45,658 bases of DNA from Enterovibrio norvegicus DSM 15893 (GTDB taxonomy: Bacteria > Pseudomonadota > Gammaproteobacteria > Enterobacterales > Vibrionaceae), in contig NZ_FOWR01000001.1 of assembly GCF_900115495.1 (NCBI RefSeq), forward strand, positions 1 to 45,658. The letters run 5' to 3'. This document shows, piece by piece, positions 8,610-18,634 of this stretch (position 1 is the stretch's first letter; the number at the start of each line of letters is the position of its first letter). The notes beneath the pieces are model-generated. The model was not told the origin of the DNA, made no database searches, and worked only from the letters and a program-made list of their open reading frames with translations. The position numbers and the translations under genes are program-made.

Positions 8610-9731
8610 ATGGTCAACCGGAAGTTACTGCTTCCTGCGCTGATTAGCGCAACACTATTGGTTGGTTGCGGCGGTAAAGAAGCACAACAAGGCGGCGGGT
8701 TTGTTCCTCTGGTGTCGGTCGAAGCTGCACAAGTGATTGATTATCAAGCGCGTCAAACCTTCGTTGGGCGAACGCAGGCCGTTGAAGATGTCAGCATTGT
8801 TCCGCAAGTGTCTGGTTACCTGAAAGAACGTTTTTTCAAAGAAGGTGAGTTGGTTTTTCAAGGTCAAAAACTCTATCAAATCGATCCTTCTTTGTATGAA
8901 GCCAAAGTGGCGAGCGCGGATGCCGCGATTGCGCAGGCAAAGGCAGGCGTAACCAATACTTCTTTGGATTGGGAACGCGGAAAAGATCTTTTGCCTAAAG
9001 GTGGCATTAGCCAGTCTGAATTTGATCGATTAACCGCGGTGAAACTGCAGGCAGAAGCGGCGCTAAAATCTGCGGAAGCGCAGTTGAAAGGCGCTGAAGT
9101 TGATATGGCCCATACCGAAATAGTTGCTCCTTTTACCGGCCGTATCAGTGAAAGTAATGCCAGTATTGGCGACTTGGTTTCACCATCAACGGGTGTGCTG
9201 ACAACCATCGTCAGCCTTGACCCTATGCAAGCGGCTTTCTCCATGAGCGAGAAGCAGCGTCTAAACATGGGTGCAGATTTGATCTCGGGCAGTGGCGAAG
9301 GGCGCAGTGGAAATGCAGAAGTCTTCCTGAACCTTGGCAAAGGGCATGACTATAAACACGCAGGTCACATTGACTACATTGGTAACCGTATTGATCTAAA
9401 AACGGGCACCATTGCCCTACGCGCGAGCTTCCCAAACCCTGAATTTCGCTTGTTGCCTGGCCAATATGTGGAAGTCGAAGTGCGCGATAAGAAAGCCACC
9501 CCTAGCATTGTGATCCCACGTCTGTCGGTACAAACCGATCTGGAAGGGGATTACGTCATGGTGCTGAAAGAAGCGAACATTGTTGAACGTCGTAACGTGG
9601 TGTTAGGTGTGCAAACTGACGATGGCGTTATCGTCAAAGACGGCTTGCAGACTGAAGAGCAAGTGTTGGTGAAAGGTCTGCAACGTGTTCGTAACGGCAT
9701 GACTGTACGTCTCCAAGATCAGGGAGCGTAA
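8610..9731 (+). CDS. RND efflux periplasmic adaptor (AcrA/MexA family lipoprotein)
   Basis: 373 aa from the ATG after AAAAGGAGAG; an upstream in-frame start at 8562 is rejected because it would destroy the lipoprotein signal. MVNRKLLLPALISATLLVGC carries a lipobox (LLVG-C20). Residues about 55-90 and 180-215 are the split lipoyl domain (VSGYLKERFFKEGELV; VAPFTGRISESNASIGDLV), with a coiled-coil hairpin 95-165 between and a beta-barrel and membrane-proximal domain after. It links the inner-membrane pump to a TolC-type channel. Six bases separate it from the pump gene, so they form one operon. Confidence 0.93.
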   Translation: MVNRKLLLPALISATLLVGCGGKEAQQGGGFVPLVSVEAAQVIDYQARQTFVGRTQAVEDVSIVPQVSGYLKERFFKEGELVFQGQKLYQIDPSLYEAKVASADAAIAQAKAGVTNTSLDWERGKDLLPKGGISQSEFDRLTAVKLQAEAALKSAEAQLKGAEVDMAHTEIVAPFTGRISESNASIGDLVSPSTGVLTTIVSLDPMQAAFSMSEKQRLNMGADLISGSGEGRSGNAEVFLNLGKGHDYKHAGHIDYIGNRIDLKTGTIALRASFPNPEFRLLPGQYVEVEVRDKKATPSIVIPRLSVQTDLEGDYVMVLKEANIVERRNVVLGVQTDDGVIVKDGLQTEEQVLVKGLQRVRNGMTVRLQDQGA

Positions 9732-9737
9732 TCGACG

Positions 9738-12700
9738 ATGTTGAGCCGCTTTTTTATTCAGCGTCCAAAATTTGCGCTGGTTATTTCGATTATTCTGACG
9801 CTGGCGGGGGCAATCGCATTGCTCAATCTGCCCGTCGCAGAATACCCAAGAATCAGCCCGCCTTCCGTTAACGTGTCTGCGATTTATTCAGGTGCAAGTG
9901 CTGAAGTGGTAGAGCAGGCCATTGCCGATCCGATTGAAACCTCGGTCAACGGCGTAGAGAACATGATTTACATGTCCTCAAAAAGCGCCAATGACGGCTC
10001 ATACAGCTTGAACGTGACGTTCGACATCGGCACTGACCCTGACATGGCACAGGTGAACGTGCAAAACCGCGTGGCGCAGATTGAATCTAAACTGCCGCCA
10101 GAGGTGCGCCAGGTTGGCGTGACGGTGAAGAAACGTTCTCCTGACTTGTTGATGGTGTTGAACTTCTATTCTCCTGAAGGGAAGTATGACGACCAATTTC
10201 TGGTTAACTACATCAATCTCAACGTGAAAGACCAACTGGCGCGTGTAAAAGGCATCAGTGAAGTGAACGTTGTGGGCGGTGGTGAATACGCCATGCGCGT
10301 ATGGTTGAACCCAGAGAAAATGGCCAACCTTGGCATTACCACGTCTGACATTCGTTCCGTGCTTGCGGAACAGAACGTGCAAGTGGCTGCGGGTGATATT
10401 GGTGCTCCGCCATTTAACGACGCACAGGAAATGACCTTTAAACTCGTGACACAGGGCCGCCTTGGCTCCGTGGAAGAGTTTGAACAAGTGGTTGTGCGTG
10501 CTAACACCGATGGCAGCATGGTGTATTTGAAAGACGTTGCTGATATCTCTCTTGGCCGCAAGTTCTATTCGGGTAACGGTAAATACCGAGATCGCCCAGC
10601 ATCTATCGTGATTTTGAACCTCCAGTCTGACGCGAATGCGCTGGAAAGTGGTGGTCTCATCATGGAGCGCTTGGACGATCTTTCAGAGAACTTCCCTGAA
10701 GGCATGGCGTATGAAGCCAGCTATGACACGACCTTGTTCGTTGCGGAATCCATCAAAGGCGTGGTCAAAACACTGATTGAAGCCGTGCTCTTGGTTATCG
10801 CCGTGACTTACCTGTTCTTGGGCAGTTTCCGTTCGACCTTGATTCCTGTCATTGCGATCCCCGTATCACTGGTGGGCACGTTTGCCATCATGTTGGCGGC
10901 GGGTTTTACCATCAATACCGTGACTTTGTTTGGTTTGATATTGGCCATCGGTATCGTTGTGGATGACGCCATCTTGGTTATCGAGAACGTTGATACCAAC
11001 ATGGCGAAAGACCCGAGTCTGACACCGCGACAAGCCACGTTGATCGCGATGAAGGAAGTGACGGGCCCGATCATTACCTCCACCTTGGTATTGTTGGCGG
11101 TGTTCTTGCCTGTGGCGATGCTACCGGGTATCACAGGTATCATGTATCGTCAGTTCGCACTGACTATCTGTATTTCAGTACTGATTTCTTCTATCAATGC
11201 GTTAACGCTGTCACCAGCACTGTGTTCTCTTGTCTTGAAACAAGGCGAAGACAACCATGCGCGTTGGTTTAAGAAGTTCAACCGTGGGTTAGAAAAAGTC
11301 ACAAACAAATACGGCTCGGTCGCGGGTTTCCTCGTTCGAAAAACCGTGGTGCTAGGTACCTTGTTTGTTGTTGCTGTTGGAGCCGCGGGTTATTTCGCGA
11401 AAACCACATCAACTGGCTTTGTACCGCAAGAAGACAAAGGCGTGCTATTGGTCAACATTCAGTTGCCAGATGCTGCCTCTTTGTCGCGCACGGAAGAAGT
11501 GACACGCAAGCTGACGCAAATCGTGAAGAACGAGCCGGGCGTCGATGGTGCAACCGTCGCGAACGGCTTTGCGTTCTTAACGGGTGCTGCGGCATCGAAC
11601 GGAGCTTCCATGTTCATCAAGCTAAAAGACTGGGAAACCCGTCAGGCGCTTGAGTGTGAGCATGATGCGTTCTCTATCACCAATCGCATTAACGGCGCAG
11701 CGGCAATGTATTTGCCTGAAGCGATCGTGTTTGCGATGGGGCCGCCAGCTGTTCCAGGAATGGGGGCCGCATCGGGTTTTGAGTTTGTGTTGGAAGACAC
11801 GTTAGGCCGCAGCCGAAGTGACCTTGCCATGTTGATGCAGCAGTTGATGGTAAAAGCGAATGAGCAGCCTGAGATTGCGCGTACCTTCAGTACATTCCGC
11901 GCAAATGTGCCGCACTTTTATGTGGATATTGACCGAGAGAAAGCCAAGCAGTTAGGTATTCCACTTTCTGAAATCTTTACCACGCTTCAAGGTAACTTGG
12001 CGTCGATGTATGTGAACGATTTCAGCATGTACGGTAAGAACTACCGTGTCACGATTCAAGCAGACTCGGATTACCGTAACGACCTTGATTCCTTGGGTCG
12101 ATTCCACGTGCGTTCAAACTCGGGGGATATGATCCCTCTCAGCACCTTGATTGATGTTGAGCAAGTGTTTGAGCCTGATGTGGCATGGCGTTACAACATG
12201 TACCGTTCAGCTGTCATTCAAGGCTCACCCGCTCCGGGTTATTCATCGGGTGATGCGATTGCTGCGATGGAGCGTGTTGCGGCTGAAATGCTGCCACAAG
12301 GCTACCAGTACGAATGGACTGGCATGGCTTATCAAGAAGTTCAGGCCGGTAACCTTGCTATCTATGCTTTCATTCTGGCACTGATCTTCATTTACTTGTT
12401 CATGGTGGCGCAGTATGAAAGCTGGAGTATTCCGTTAGCGATCATTCTCGTTGTGCCCGTCGCGACGCTGGGTTCCTTCCTTGCGCTTGCAATGACAGGC
12501 ACACCGCTGAATTTGTATGCGCAGATTGGTTTGGTTCTCTTGATTGCACTGGCTGCGAAGAACGCGATTCTTATCGTGGAATTCGGTAAGTATGAGCGTG
12601 AAGAGAAAGAGATGTCGATTGCAGATGCGGCAGTGGAAGGCGGTAAGCTTCGTTTCCGCGCGGTGAACATGACGTCTTGGTCATTTATCCTCGGTATTAT

Positions 12701-12887
12701 GCCGTTGATTTTTGCAAGCGGTGCGGGACATATCAGTCAGAACTCCTTGGGTATTTCTCTAACGGGCGGCCTGTTGTGCGTCTTGTTGGCCGGTACATTC
12801 CTGATTCCTGGCTTCTTTGCTTTGATTCAGCGCTTACGTGAAAAGCACCACGGCGGTTCGACGAAATTGGTAGAGTTAGACGACTAA
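9738..12887 (+). CDS. RND multidrug efflux permease (AcrB/HAE1 family)
   Basis: 1049 aa, the usual AcrB length. It starts [17 protein letters not shown], with TM1, then the large porter loop (FxNPxxP-like [15 protein letters not shown]), TM2-6, a second periplasmic loop and TM8-12. The proton-relay aspartate pair is in [14 protein letters not shown] and the relay lysine in [13 protein letters not shown]. It exports drugs, bile salts or other amphiphiles from periplasm or membrane using the proton gradient. No outer-membrane channel or TetR-type repressor gene is adjacent, so it probably uses a shared TolC. Ends at a strong UUCG-loop terminator. Confidence 0.95.
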   Translation: MLSRFFIQRPKFALVISIILTLAGAIALLNLPVAEYPRISPPSVNVSAIYSGASAEVVEQAIADPIETSVNGVENMIYMSSKSANDGSYSLNVTFDIGTDPDMAQVNVQNRVAQIESKLPPEVRQVGVTVKKRSPDLLMVLNFYSPEGKYDDQFLVNYINLNVKDQLARVKGISEVNVVGGGEYAMRVWLNPEKMANLGITTSDIRSVLAEQNVQVAAGDIGAPPFNDAQEMTFKLVTQGRLGSVEEFEQVVVRANTDGSMVYLKDVADISLGRKFYSGNGKYRDRPASIVILNLQSDANALESGGLIMERLDDLSENFPEGMAYEASYDTTLFVAESIKGVVKTLIEAVLLVIAVTYLFLGSFRSTLIPVIAIPVSLVGTFAIMLAAGFTINTVTLFGLILAIGIVVDDAILVIENVDTNMAKDPSLTPRQATLIAMKEVTGPIITSTLVLLAVFLPVAMLPGITGIMYRQFALTICISVLISSINALTLSPALCSLVLKQGEDNHARWFKKFNRGLEKVTNKYGSVAGFLVRKTVVLGTLFVVAVGAAGYFAKTTSTGFVPQEDKGVLLVNIQLPDAASLSRTEEVTRKLTQIVKNEPGVDGATVANGFAFLTGAAASNGASMFIKLKDWETRQALECEHDAFSITNRINGAAAMYLPEAIVFAMGPPAVPGMGAASGFEFVLEDTLGRSRSDLAMLMQQLMVKANEQPEIARTFSTFRANVPHFYVDIDREKAKQLGIPLSEIFTTLQGNLASMYVNDFSMYGKNYRVTIQADSDYRNDLDSLGRFHVRSNSGDMIPLSTLIDVEQVFEPDVAWRYNMYRSAVIQGSPAPGYSSGDAIAAMERVAAEMLPQGYQYEWTGMAYQEVQAGNLAIYAFILALIFIYLFMVAQYESWSIPLAIILVVPVATLGSFLALAMTGTPLNLYAQIGLVLLIALAAKNAILIVEFGKYEREEKEMSIADAAVEGGKLRFRAVNMTSWSFILGIMPLIFASGAGHISQNSLGISLTGGLLCVLLAGTFLIPGFFALIQRLREKHHGGSTKLVELDD

Positions 12888-12914
12888 TCTCGTCAAAACG
12901 AAACAACATTGAAA

Positions 12915-12938
12915 AGCACCTTCGGGTGCTTTTTTTTG
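12915..12938 (+). terminator. Intrinsic terminator of the RND operon
   Basis: AGCACC/GGTGCT stem (12915-12920, 12925-12930) closed by the stable C(TTCG)G tetraloop, followed by eight T. Confidence 0.9.
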
Positions 12939-13366
12939 TACCCAGTTCGGTAGTTACAGAAAAAGGGCGTGTTCAGAGGGGTGTTAATGGCTTGTGGTTT
13001 AGTGCCAACGTGTGGAGAAACTGAAAGGTTGAGAAGGCGTTTGATGTGATTTTCTTCCAAATCTGGATTGATAATTTGGAATGGGACCTCAAAGAGTTAA
13101 GCGATGAACATCTCAGGTATACCCCATATCAATCTTCTAGCCGAGCGTGCTCACCAAAATGATGTTCATTGGCAACATACTGTCTTTATGTTCTCTCCGT
13201 CCAAGAACAAAATTATAAAAATCACAAAACGGCATGTTGCGGAACGTGTTTGTTTTTGATGCGAAATCATCTCATTGATACGATCAATAGATTCATCAAT
13301 GGCTGATTTATTCATCAAGTTGAAAATCATTGTGTGTACTTTGGGGGACTGCTAGATATCTGCTTC
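12939..13366. other. Long intergenic stretch upstream of the dcuC-like gene
   Basis: About 430 bp without a convincing gene. A 51-codon open frame at 13104-13259 has no good ribosome site. At 13274-13288 ATTGAT-ACG-ATCAAT is a palindrome that resembles an FNR box, but the spacer is three bases instead of four. Confidence 0.4.
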
Positions 13367-13456
13367 TCTTTGATTCTTTGTGTGAATCAAAGAAGGAAAT
13401 GACACGTTATGGACTGAATCTTTCCACGGTGTCCATAAGCCTTCGTGTCAATTTTT
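13367..13456 (+). promoter_or_regulatory. Structured leader with terminator-like hairpin before the dcuC-like gene
   Basis: Hairpin 1: CTTTGATTC/GAATCAAAG (13368-13376, 13384-13392). Hairpin 2: GACACG-TTATGGAC (13401-13414) pairs with GTCCATAA (13431-13438) and, after a five-base bulge, CGTGTC (13444-13449), followed by AATTTTTG. The second hairpin ends about 14 bases before the SD of the next gene, so it could act as an attenuator. The inverted repeats are directly visible; the regulatory role is inferred. Confidence 0.5.
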
Positions 13457-13474
13457 GTTTATGGAGAAGCATGA

Positions 13475-14827
13475 ATGACAACGCTCTTTAGCTTGATAGT
13501 GATCTTTGCTGTCGGCTACCTCATCGTAAAACGTTACAACCCACAAACGACACTGTTTATCGGCGGTATGATCCTCATGGTCGCCGGCATTTTCTTCGAA
13601 ACAGGCATGCCGTTACCTGAATCAGCATCAAGCGGCTCTGTTGCCCTCGATATATTCACCTTTGTAAAACAGACCACGAGTAAAACGGTTGCAGGTCTTG
13701 GCCTCATCATCATGGCCGTGGGTGGTTTCGCGCACTACATGGATCATATCGGGGCTTCCCGCGCGCTGGTGAGCATTGCGATTAAACCGCTGGAGTACTT
13801 CAAAGCACCCTATTTAGTGATGGCTTTGGGTTACTTGATAGGTCAATTCCTCAATATCTTCATACCGAGTGCATCTGGGCTTGGTTTGTTGCTGATGGTG
13901 ACTTTGTATCCAATCTTGGTTCGCTTGGGCGTGAGCAAAATGTCGGCGACCGCAGTGATTGCGACTGCGGCCTGTTTGGACTTGGGGCCAGCTTCAGGGA
14001 ACGCAAACCTTGCCGCTCGCACGGCAGACATGCCTGTGACGGAATACTTCATTTCTTATCAACTTCCCGTCGCGCTAATCACCATGGTCACGATTGCAAT
14101 ACTGCATTTGTTTGTTCAACGCTGGTTCGATAGACGAGAAGTGGAGAATAACGACACTGAAATCAGCGCAAGCGAAAGCGAGTGTAACCCTCCGATTTGG
14201 TATGCTTTGCTGCCCGTTATTCCTTTGGCGTTGTTGCTGATTTTCAGCCCGATGGCGATTGAGTCCGTGAAGATCGATGTGGTGACAGCAATGTTCGTCT
14301 CGATTGCAGTTGCGATGTTGTGTGAAACCTTCCGTCGTAAACCAAAATCTGTTTTCAGCGATATTTTGGTGTACTTCGATAGTATGGGTCGCCAGTTCGC
14401 TCGCGTTGTTACCCTTGTTGTTGCGGGTCAAACGTTCGCACACGGCCTGAAAACCACAGGTTTGTTGAACACCGTCATTGATGGTGCGTTGGCGGCAAGT
14501 GTTTCTCCTGCACTGATGGTTATCTTGATGGTACTGATCATTGCACTGGCTGCCATCATCATGGGATCGGGCAATGCGCCATTTTTCTCCTTTGCTGCTA
14601 TCGTGCCTGACATCGCGGGTAAAGTGGGAATTCCTGCCGTGGCGATGTTAATGCCGATGCAGCTTGCGTCTGGTATTGCGCGCTCAATGTCGCCGATTAC
14701 GGGTGCTGTTGTCGCGGTGGCGGGAGTGGCAGGTGTATCACCGTTTGAACTGGTAAAACGTACTGCCATTCCAATGGTGGGCGCGTTGATCGTCTCAACG
14801 GCAGCGTCACTTGTCATTGGCGTATAA
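13475..14827 (+). CDS. DcuC-type C4-dicarboxylate (or related) anion transporter
   Basis: 450 aa with about 12 hydrophobic segments. The sequence resembles the DcuC family, with LGYLIGQFLNIFIPSASGLGLLLM and NANLAARTADMPVTEYFISYQ, and the C-terminal GSGNAPFFSF and GIARSMSPITGA. DcuC proteins exchange or export succinate, fumarate and other C4 acids across the inner membrane, mainly during anaerobic growth. Start chosen at ATG 13475, eight bases after GGAG; an overlapping out-of-frame ATG lies at 13471. Preceded by a structured leader and followed by its own terminator, so it is monocistronic. The exact substrate is not certain. Confidence 0.85.
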   Translation: MTTLFSLIVIFAVGYLIVKRYNPQTTLFIGGMILMVAGIFFETGMPLPESASSGSVALDIFTFVKQTTSKTVAGLGLIIMAVGGFAHYMDHIGASRALVSIAIKPLEYFKAPYLVMALGYLIGQFLNIFIPSASGLGLLLMVTLYPILVRLGVSKMSATAVIATAACLDLGPASGNANLAARTADMPVTEYFISYQLPVALITMVTIAILHLFVQRWFDRREVENNDTEISASESECNPPIWYALLPVIPLALLLIFSPMAIESVKIDVVTAMFVSIAVAMLCETFRRKPKSVFSDILVYFDSMGRQFARVVTLVVAGQTFAHGLKTTGLLNTVIDGALAASVSPALMVILMVLIIALAAIIMGSGNAPFFSFAAIVPDIAGKVGIPAVAMLMPMQLASGIARSMSPITGAVVAVAGVAGVSPFELVKRTAIPMVGALIVSTAASLVIGV

Positions 14828-14861
14828 TGTGATGTAGCGATTACAGATAAAACGGAGAAGC

Positions 14862-14890
14862 CCAGTGGTAGTTCACTGGTTTTTTTTTCG
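14862..14890 (+). terminator. Intrinsic terminator
   Basis: CCAGTG/CACTGG stem (14862-14867, 14874-14879) followed by a long T-tract. Confidence 0.85.
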
Positions 14891-15333
14891 TCTTTTTTCT
14901 GTGAGTAGTTCAAGAACAAAAAACGTGTGGTTTTTTGTTTATTTCTCTAAAGAGTTAATTCAACTGTAACGATAATGAGCCGGAATTCTGTATTTACTAA
15001 GAAACAGTAAAAATTATAGACGTGTAATTTTCGGTGTATGTGTGATTCTTTTAATTTTTCACGTTTTAATTTTCTTTAATTTAATTGCTAATGGTTGTTT
15101 AATTAAACCATTTTTAAATATATTTTCATTCTTTAATAATGTTTCTTTTATAATTTTTTGGGTGTGTGGGTAGGGGGTGTGTTTGTTTTTAATAATTCTC
15201 GTAAAGTGGACATGAGGCAATGGTAAGTTTACGTTTACCATGTGCGGGTGAAAATAAAGGTCTGAATGAAGAGGTGTGTTTATTCCTTCCGGGATTGTGC
15301 TCTTTTTTTTGAGAATGATAATGGGAGAGGTGC
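14891..15333 (+). other. AT-rich promoter region of the EIIC-EAL gene
   Basis: About 440 bp, strongly AT-rich at 15030-15160, with T-rich runs. An interrupted palindrome ATGGTAA/TTACCAT lies at 15220-15226 and 15235-15241, with GTTTAC repeated inside; it sits about 95 bp upstream of the next start and is a candidate operator. No gene is seen. Confidence 0.5.
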
Positions 15334-17319
15334 ATGTTACGCGCAGTCAATGTCCTATCTGTACCTAAAATATTTTTAGACTCTCTTAGAGAAGCAGTGC
15401 TCGCTCTTCTTCCTTTTATGTTTTTGCGCTCCGTTTGGATATTGTTCAATATTATCAATGCGCATTTTTTGTTTATGGAACCCAGCATGGCTGGCTTGTT
15501 GTCACAGCTATTTGGGCTTGTTTTCCCTCTGTTGTTGACGATATCACTGGCTTATCACCTTGCGCTCGGTTTTTCTTATGAACGGATCCACGCCACTATT
15601 TTAACCTTGCTGTTGTTTCTCAAGTTCTCTGGGTACATTCAATTTTCAGAAGACGGTATCGCGCTTTCCAGTGACTTCGTTTTGCCACAAGCGATTGCTA
15701 TTCCCGTCTTTGTGAGTGTGTTTTATGTCGTTCTACGTCGTGTTTTCACTTTTACTATCGATCGAAAAGGGGTCTTGAATCGGTCTTTAAAACGGCATAT
15801 CGATGCGACGTTGCCGTACATCGTTATCTACCTCATTGCTTTGTTAATAGCGCCTATCATGCACCACTTTTCGCTTACGCCATTTGTCAGTTGGGTCGCT
15901 GAACTCTCTATGCAGTGGCAAAGTGTGTTGTGTAACTTCTTCATTCATTTGTTCTGGTTGGCGGGTATTCACGGGGCTGCCGCATACTACACCTTCTTTG
16001 ACGCCCAATTTGTCACAGACATTTACGTTTCGAATATTCCGTTCACTCAGTTTTTTGATTTGTTTGCCGTACCAGGCGGTGCGGGTGGTACTTGGTCTTT
16101 GATCTTGGCGTTACTTCTCTTTTCACGTAATCAACATGGCCGTGCTATCGCAAAAATATCGCTGCCTTTTGCACTGTTGAACATCAATGAAATTTTGCTG
16201 TTTGGGCTGCCTGTCATTTATAACCCCATGCTTGCCATCCCTTTCATTTTAGTGCCGCTTGTTAATCAATTCCTGGCATTCATGCTGTTTTCTGTGTTCC
16301 CCATTAGCGTTGTGAATCTCGACCTTAGTTGGATTACGCCAGTGTTTGCGAATGTGTGGTTGGCGACGGATGGCAATGCCATGGCGGTGTTGGTGCAAGG
16401 TTGTCTTATTGCAATTGGCGCACTGATATATCGGCCTTTCATTCGGCGTTTTGAGGTGGACAGCAATGAAATGCTCGGCGATAAGCTTGCGCGGCGGTTG
16501 CGTCTTAATGGCAGAGTGTTGGCACACGGCGACATGCTGCTGAACAAAGCACAGAACGAATTGGGCGAGCAAGTTGCAACGGTGAATGATCACATGAAGC
16601 AACTCTTAGAAGGGGATTTGAAAGTCTACTATCAACCGCAATACAACGTGAAAACGGGCGCGTTGTCAGGGCTAGAAGCCTTGTTGCGAATTGAAAAAGA
16701 TGGCGTGGTAAGTAGTCCCGCTTTTTTGAAAGACTTCATTTCTGCAGGTATGGCCAGTTCCATTGATGTGTGGGTCTTGGAGCAAGTGGCGTTGGATATG
16801 AAAGATTGGAAACAACGCGGCCTTCTCCATACCAAAGTCAGCATGAACCTGACGGTGGAATCGTTGTTGGATTCAGAGCATATCGACAATATTAAGGCGA
16901 TGTTAGGTGGCCTTCCCTTAGTGGTTGAAATTACCGAATCGGGCTACATCCAAAACCAAGTTGAAGCACAATCAGTGATCTTACAGCTTCAAAAGCAAGG
17001 TTTTCATGTGGCCATTGATGATTTTGGTTCCGGCTATGCCAGTCTCTCTATGTTGGCAAAACTGAAGGCTGATTTCGTTAAACTCGATCGTCAGTTCTTA
17101 GAAAACGCCTCATCACCTGAAGGTAAGATTTTGTATCACCACATAAGTAGCGCACTGAATGAAATGGGATACACCGTGATTGCAGAAGGCGTGGAAAGTG
17201 AAGAAGAAAGGGCGTTCATTCGAGAGTGTGATATTGAGTTTGTACAAGGGTATTTTTACCAGCCTGCGCTAAGTAAACAGCACATTGAAGAAGTGCTTGA
17301 AGGTGCGGGTAAGGGGTGA
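15334..17319 (+). CDS. PTS EIIC-like membrane domain fused to EAL c-di-GMP phosphodiesterase
   Basis: 661 aa. Residues 15-375 form a multi-span domain like the lactose/diacetylchitobiose PTS EIIC family: LFWLAGIHGAA (H213) and LLNINEILLFGLPVIYNPMLAIPF (E286) match the segments that hold the sugar-binding His and Glu in ChbC. EIIA, EIIB and any phosphorylation cysteine are absent. A short helical linker (376-425) leads to an EAL domain with every catalytic residue: E448 of EALLR, N505, E532, D562-D563 in IDDFGSGY, K583, E618 and Q638. The cytoplasmic part should therefore hydrolyse c-di-GMP to pGpG. The membrane part probably senses or transports a sugar. The start is preceded by GGGAGAGG; single gene. 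Confidence 0.9.
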   Translation: MLRAVNVLSVPKIFLDSLREAVLALLPFMFLRSVWILFNIINAHFLFMEPSMAGLLSQLFGLVFPLLLTISLAYHLALGFSYERIHATILTLLLFLKFSGYIQFSEDGIALSSDFVLPQAIAIPVFVSVFYVVLRRVFTFTIDRKGVLNRSLKRHIDATLPYIVIYLIALLIAPIMHHFSLTPFVSWVAELSMQWQSVLCNFFIHLFWLAGIHGAAAYYTFFDAQFVTDIYVSNIPFTQFFDLFAVPGGAGGTWSLILALLLFSRNQHGRAIAKISLPFALLNINEILLFGLPVIYNPMLAIPFILVPLVNQFLAFMLFSVFPISVVNLDLSWITPVFANVWLATDGNAMAVLVQGCLIAIGALIYRPFIRRFEVDSNEMLGDKLARRLRLNGRVLAHGDMLLNKAQNELGEQVATVNDHMKQLLEGDLKVYYQPQYNVKTGALSGLEALLRIEKDGVVSSPAFLKDFISAGMASSIDVWVLEQVALDMKDWKQRGLLHTKVSMNLTVESLLDSEHIDNIKAMLGGLPLVVEITESGYIQNQVEAQSVILQLQKQGFHVAIDDFGSGYASLSMLAKLKADFVKLDRQFLENASSPEGKILYHHISSALNEMGYTVIAEGVESEEERAFIRECDIEFVQGYFYQPALSKQHIEEVLEGAGKG

Positions 17320-17433
17320 AAGTAGCGCGAGGCCTGAACGTGGATTGGAGTGCGAAAGTGTAGCGGAAACATTGATATAGCGCAGAGACCAAGAAGCTCG
17401 ACCTCAAGCGCTTATCGATGTTGATTATTCATG

Positions 17434-18333
17434 TTAATGCTGGGGTAAATCTGGTTTCGGCCTTACTGTCACAAGACCCTCGATAATGGTGATCGCCAGA
17501 CCAAACCAAATCAGGCCAAAACTCACGGTTTTTATGCTATCAAACGCTTCGCCAAACAGAACCACTGCCAATACAAATTGCAGACTGGGTTCAATGTATT
17601 GCATGAGACCAACCATCGACATTTTGGCGTGTTTCACGGCTTCAGAGAAGAAGAACAAAGGCAAAAGCGTGATAGGCGCAGCCCCTAAATACAGCAAAAG
17701 TGTCGAGAAATCCCCAGATACCGCAACACTGGTGCCAGCGCCGATTTTGTAAGCCATATATATGGCGGCAATCGGGAACAGCACGATGCATTCAACGAAC
17801 AAAGACGTGATCGCATCATAATTCACGTAGCGTTTGCACCAACCATACATCGCAAAAAATATCGCCATTAGCATGGCTGCAATAGGTACTTCACCGTACT
17901 GGACAATCTGATAGCTCAAACCGAGTGCGCCAAAAACCACGGCGGCTTTTTGACCGAGTGTCAGTGTTTCTTTGAATGCGAGCACACCGAGAGCAATCAC
18001 TAAGAGTGGATTAATGAAAAAACCCAAACTTGCGTCTAACACGCGATCGTTGGTCATTGCCCATGTAAATGCACTCCATGAGATACACATCATCAAAGAA
18101 GCAATCGCAGAGAAGCTAAAAGAACGTTTGTCTGCAGTAAGCGTTTTCCAATTCGGCGTTTTGCCTTTCCGACACTGCAGCATTAACAAGAGGAAAGGCA
18201 CCGATGCAGCGATTCTTAGGGCAAGCAGCTCATCCATAGCGGCGTTAGGCATAAATTGGTAGTAAAGCGGCATGGCTCCCCATAAAAGAAACGCTATCGC
18301 TGCCATCACGTTACCAAAACGTGTCGGATTCAT
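17434..18333 (-). CDS. rarD: EamA/RarD family permease
   Basis: 299 aa with ten transmembrane helices in two EamA repeats. The N-terminal GNVMAAIAFLLWGAMPLYYQFMP and the later ISWSAFTWAMTNDRVLDASLGFFINPL fit the RarD group of drug/metabolite transporters (usually NWLxFIWAVNxxRxLEASLGYFINPL). The physiological substrate of RarD is unknown. It converges with the EIIC-EAL gene across 114 bp without a clear terminator. Confidence 0.88.
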   Translation of the reverse strand: MNPTRFGNVMAAIAFLLWGAMPLYYQFMPNAAMDELLALRIAASVPFLLLMLQCRKGKTPNWKTLTADKRSFSFSAIASLMMCISWSAFTWAMTNDRVLDASLGFFINPLLVIALGVLAFKETLTLGQKAAVVFGALGLSYQIVQYGEVPIAAMLMAIFFAMYGWCKRYVNYDAITSLFVECIVLFPIAAIYMAYKIGAGTSVAVSGDFSTLLLYLGAAPITLLPLFFFSEAVKHAKMSMVGLMQYIEPSLQFVLAVVLFGEAFDSIKTVSFGLIWFGLAITIIEGLVTVRPKPDLPQH

Positions 18334-18634
18334 TGAAGTACCTGAATGGAAAATAGTCAGAAGATGCGGGATTCTATAACCAGAACGGCATTTGTAAAGC
18401 GATAAGGGTAGAATAAAAACGCTGCCATGCTCATTGTTTTTTCAAGTGATTGAAAAAACACCTTATTGTGAGTGCTTTAAATGTATTTATTGCATTAATA
18501 CAAGGTTTTAATAGCATTTATTTAACATTTATTCCGGGCGGAAAGTGACAGTTTTATTTGGCGGATACGGCAAGACTTTACAAATTAACAATGAGAAATT
18601 GGCCACGCTTTATCTTAACGTGACCAAGTGGTGG
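18334..18634. other. Intergenic region with weak terminator
   Basis: 301 bp. The promoter of rarD is expected near 18340-18420. At 18600-18630 the minus strand forms GGTCACG/CGTGGCC (one G-U pair), a weak terminator for the hydrolase gene. A terminator-like TTTTTTC/GAAAAAAC pairing lies near 18435-18460. Nothing else is supported. Confidence 0.4.

Noticed and set aside
13104-13259. 51-codon open frame in the dcuC upstream region
   Set aside because: No Shine-Dalgarno sequence and no recognisable protein features.
13274-13288. FNR box upstream of dcuC
   Set aside because: Half-sites are right but the spacer is three bases rather than the required four.
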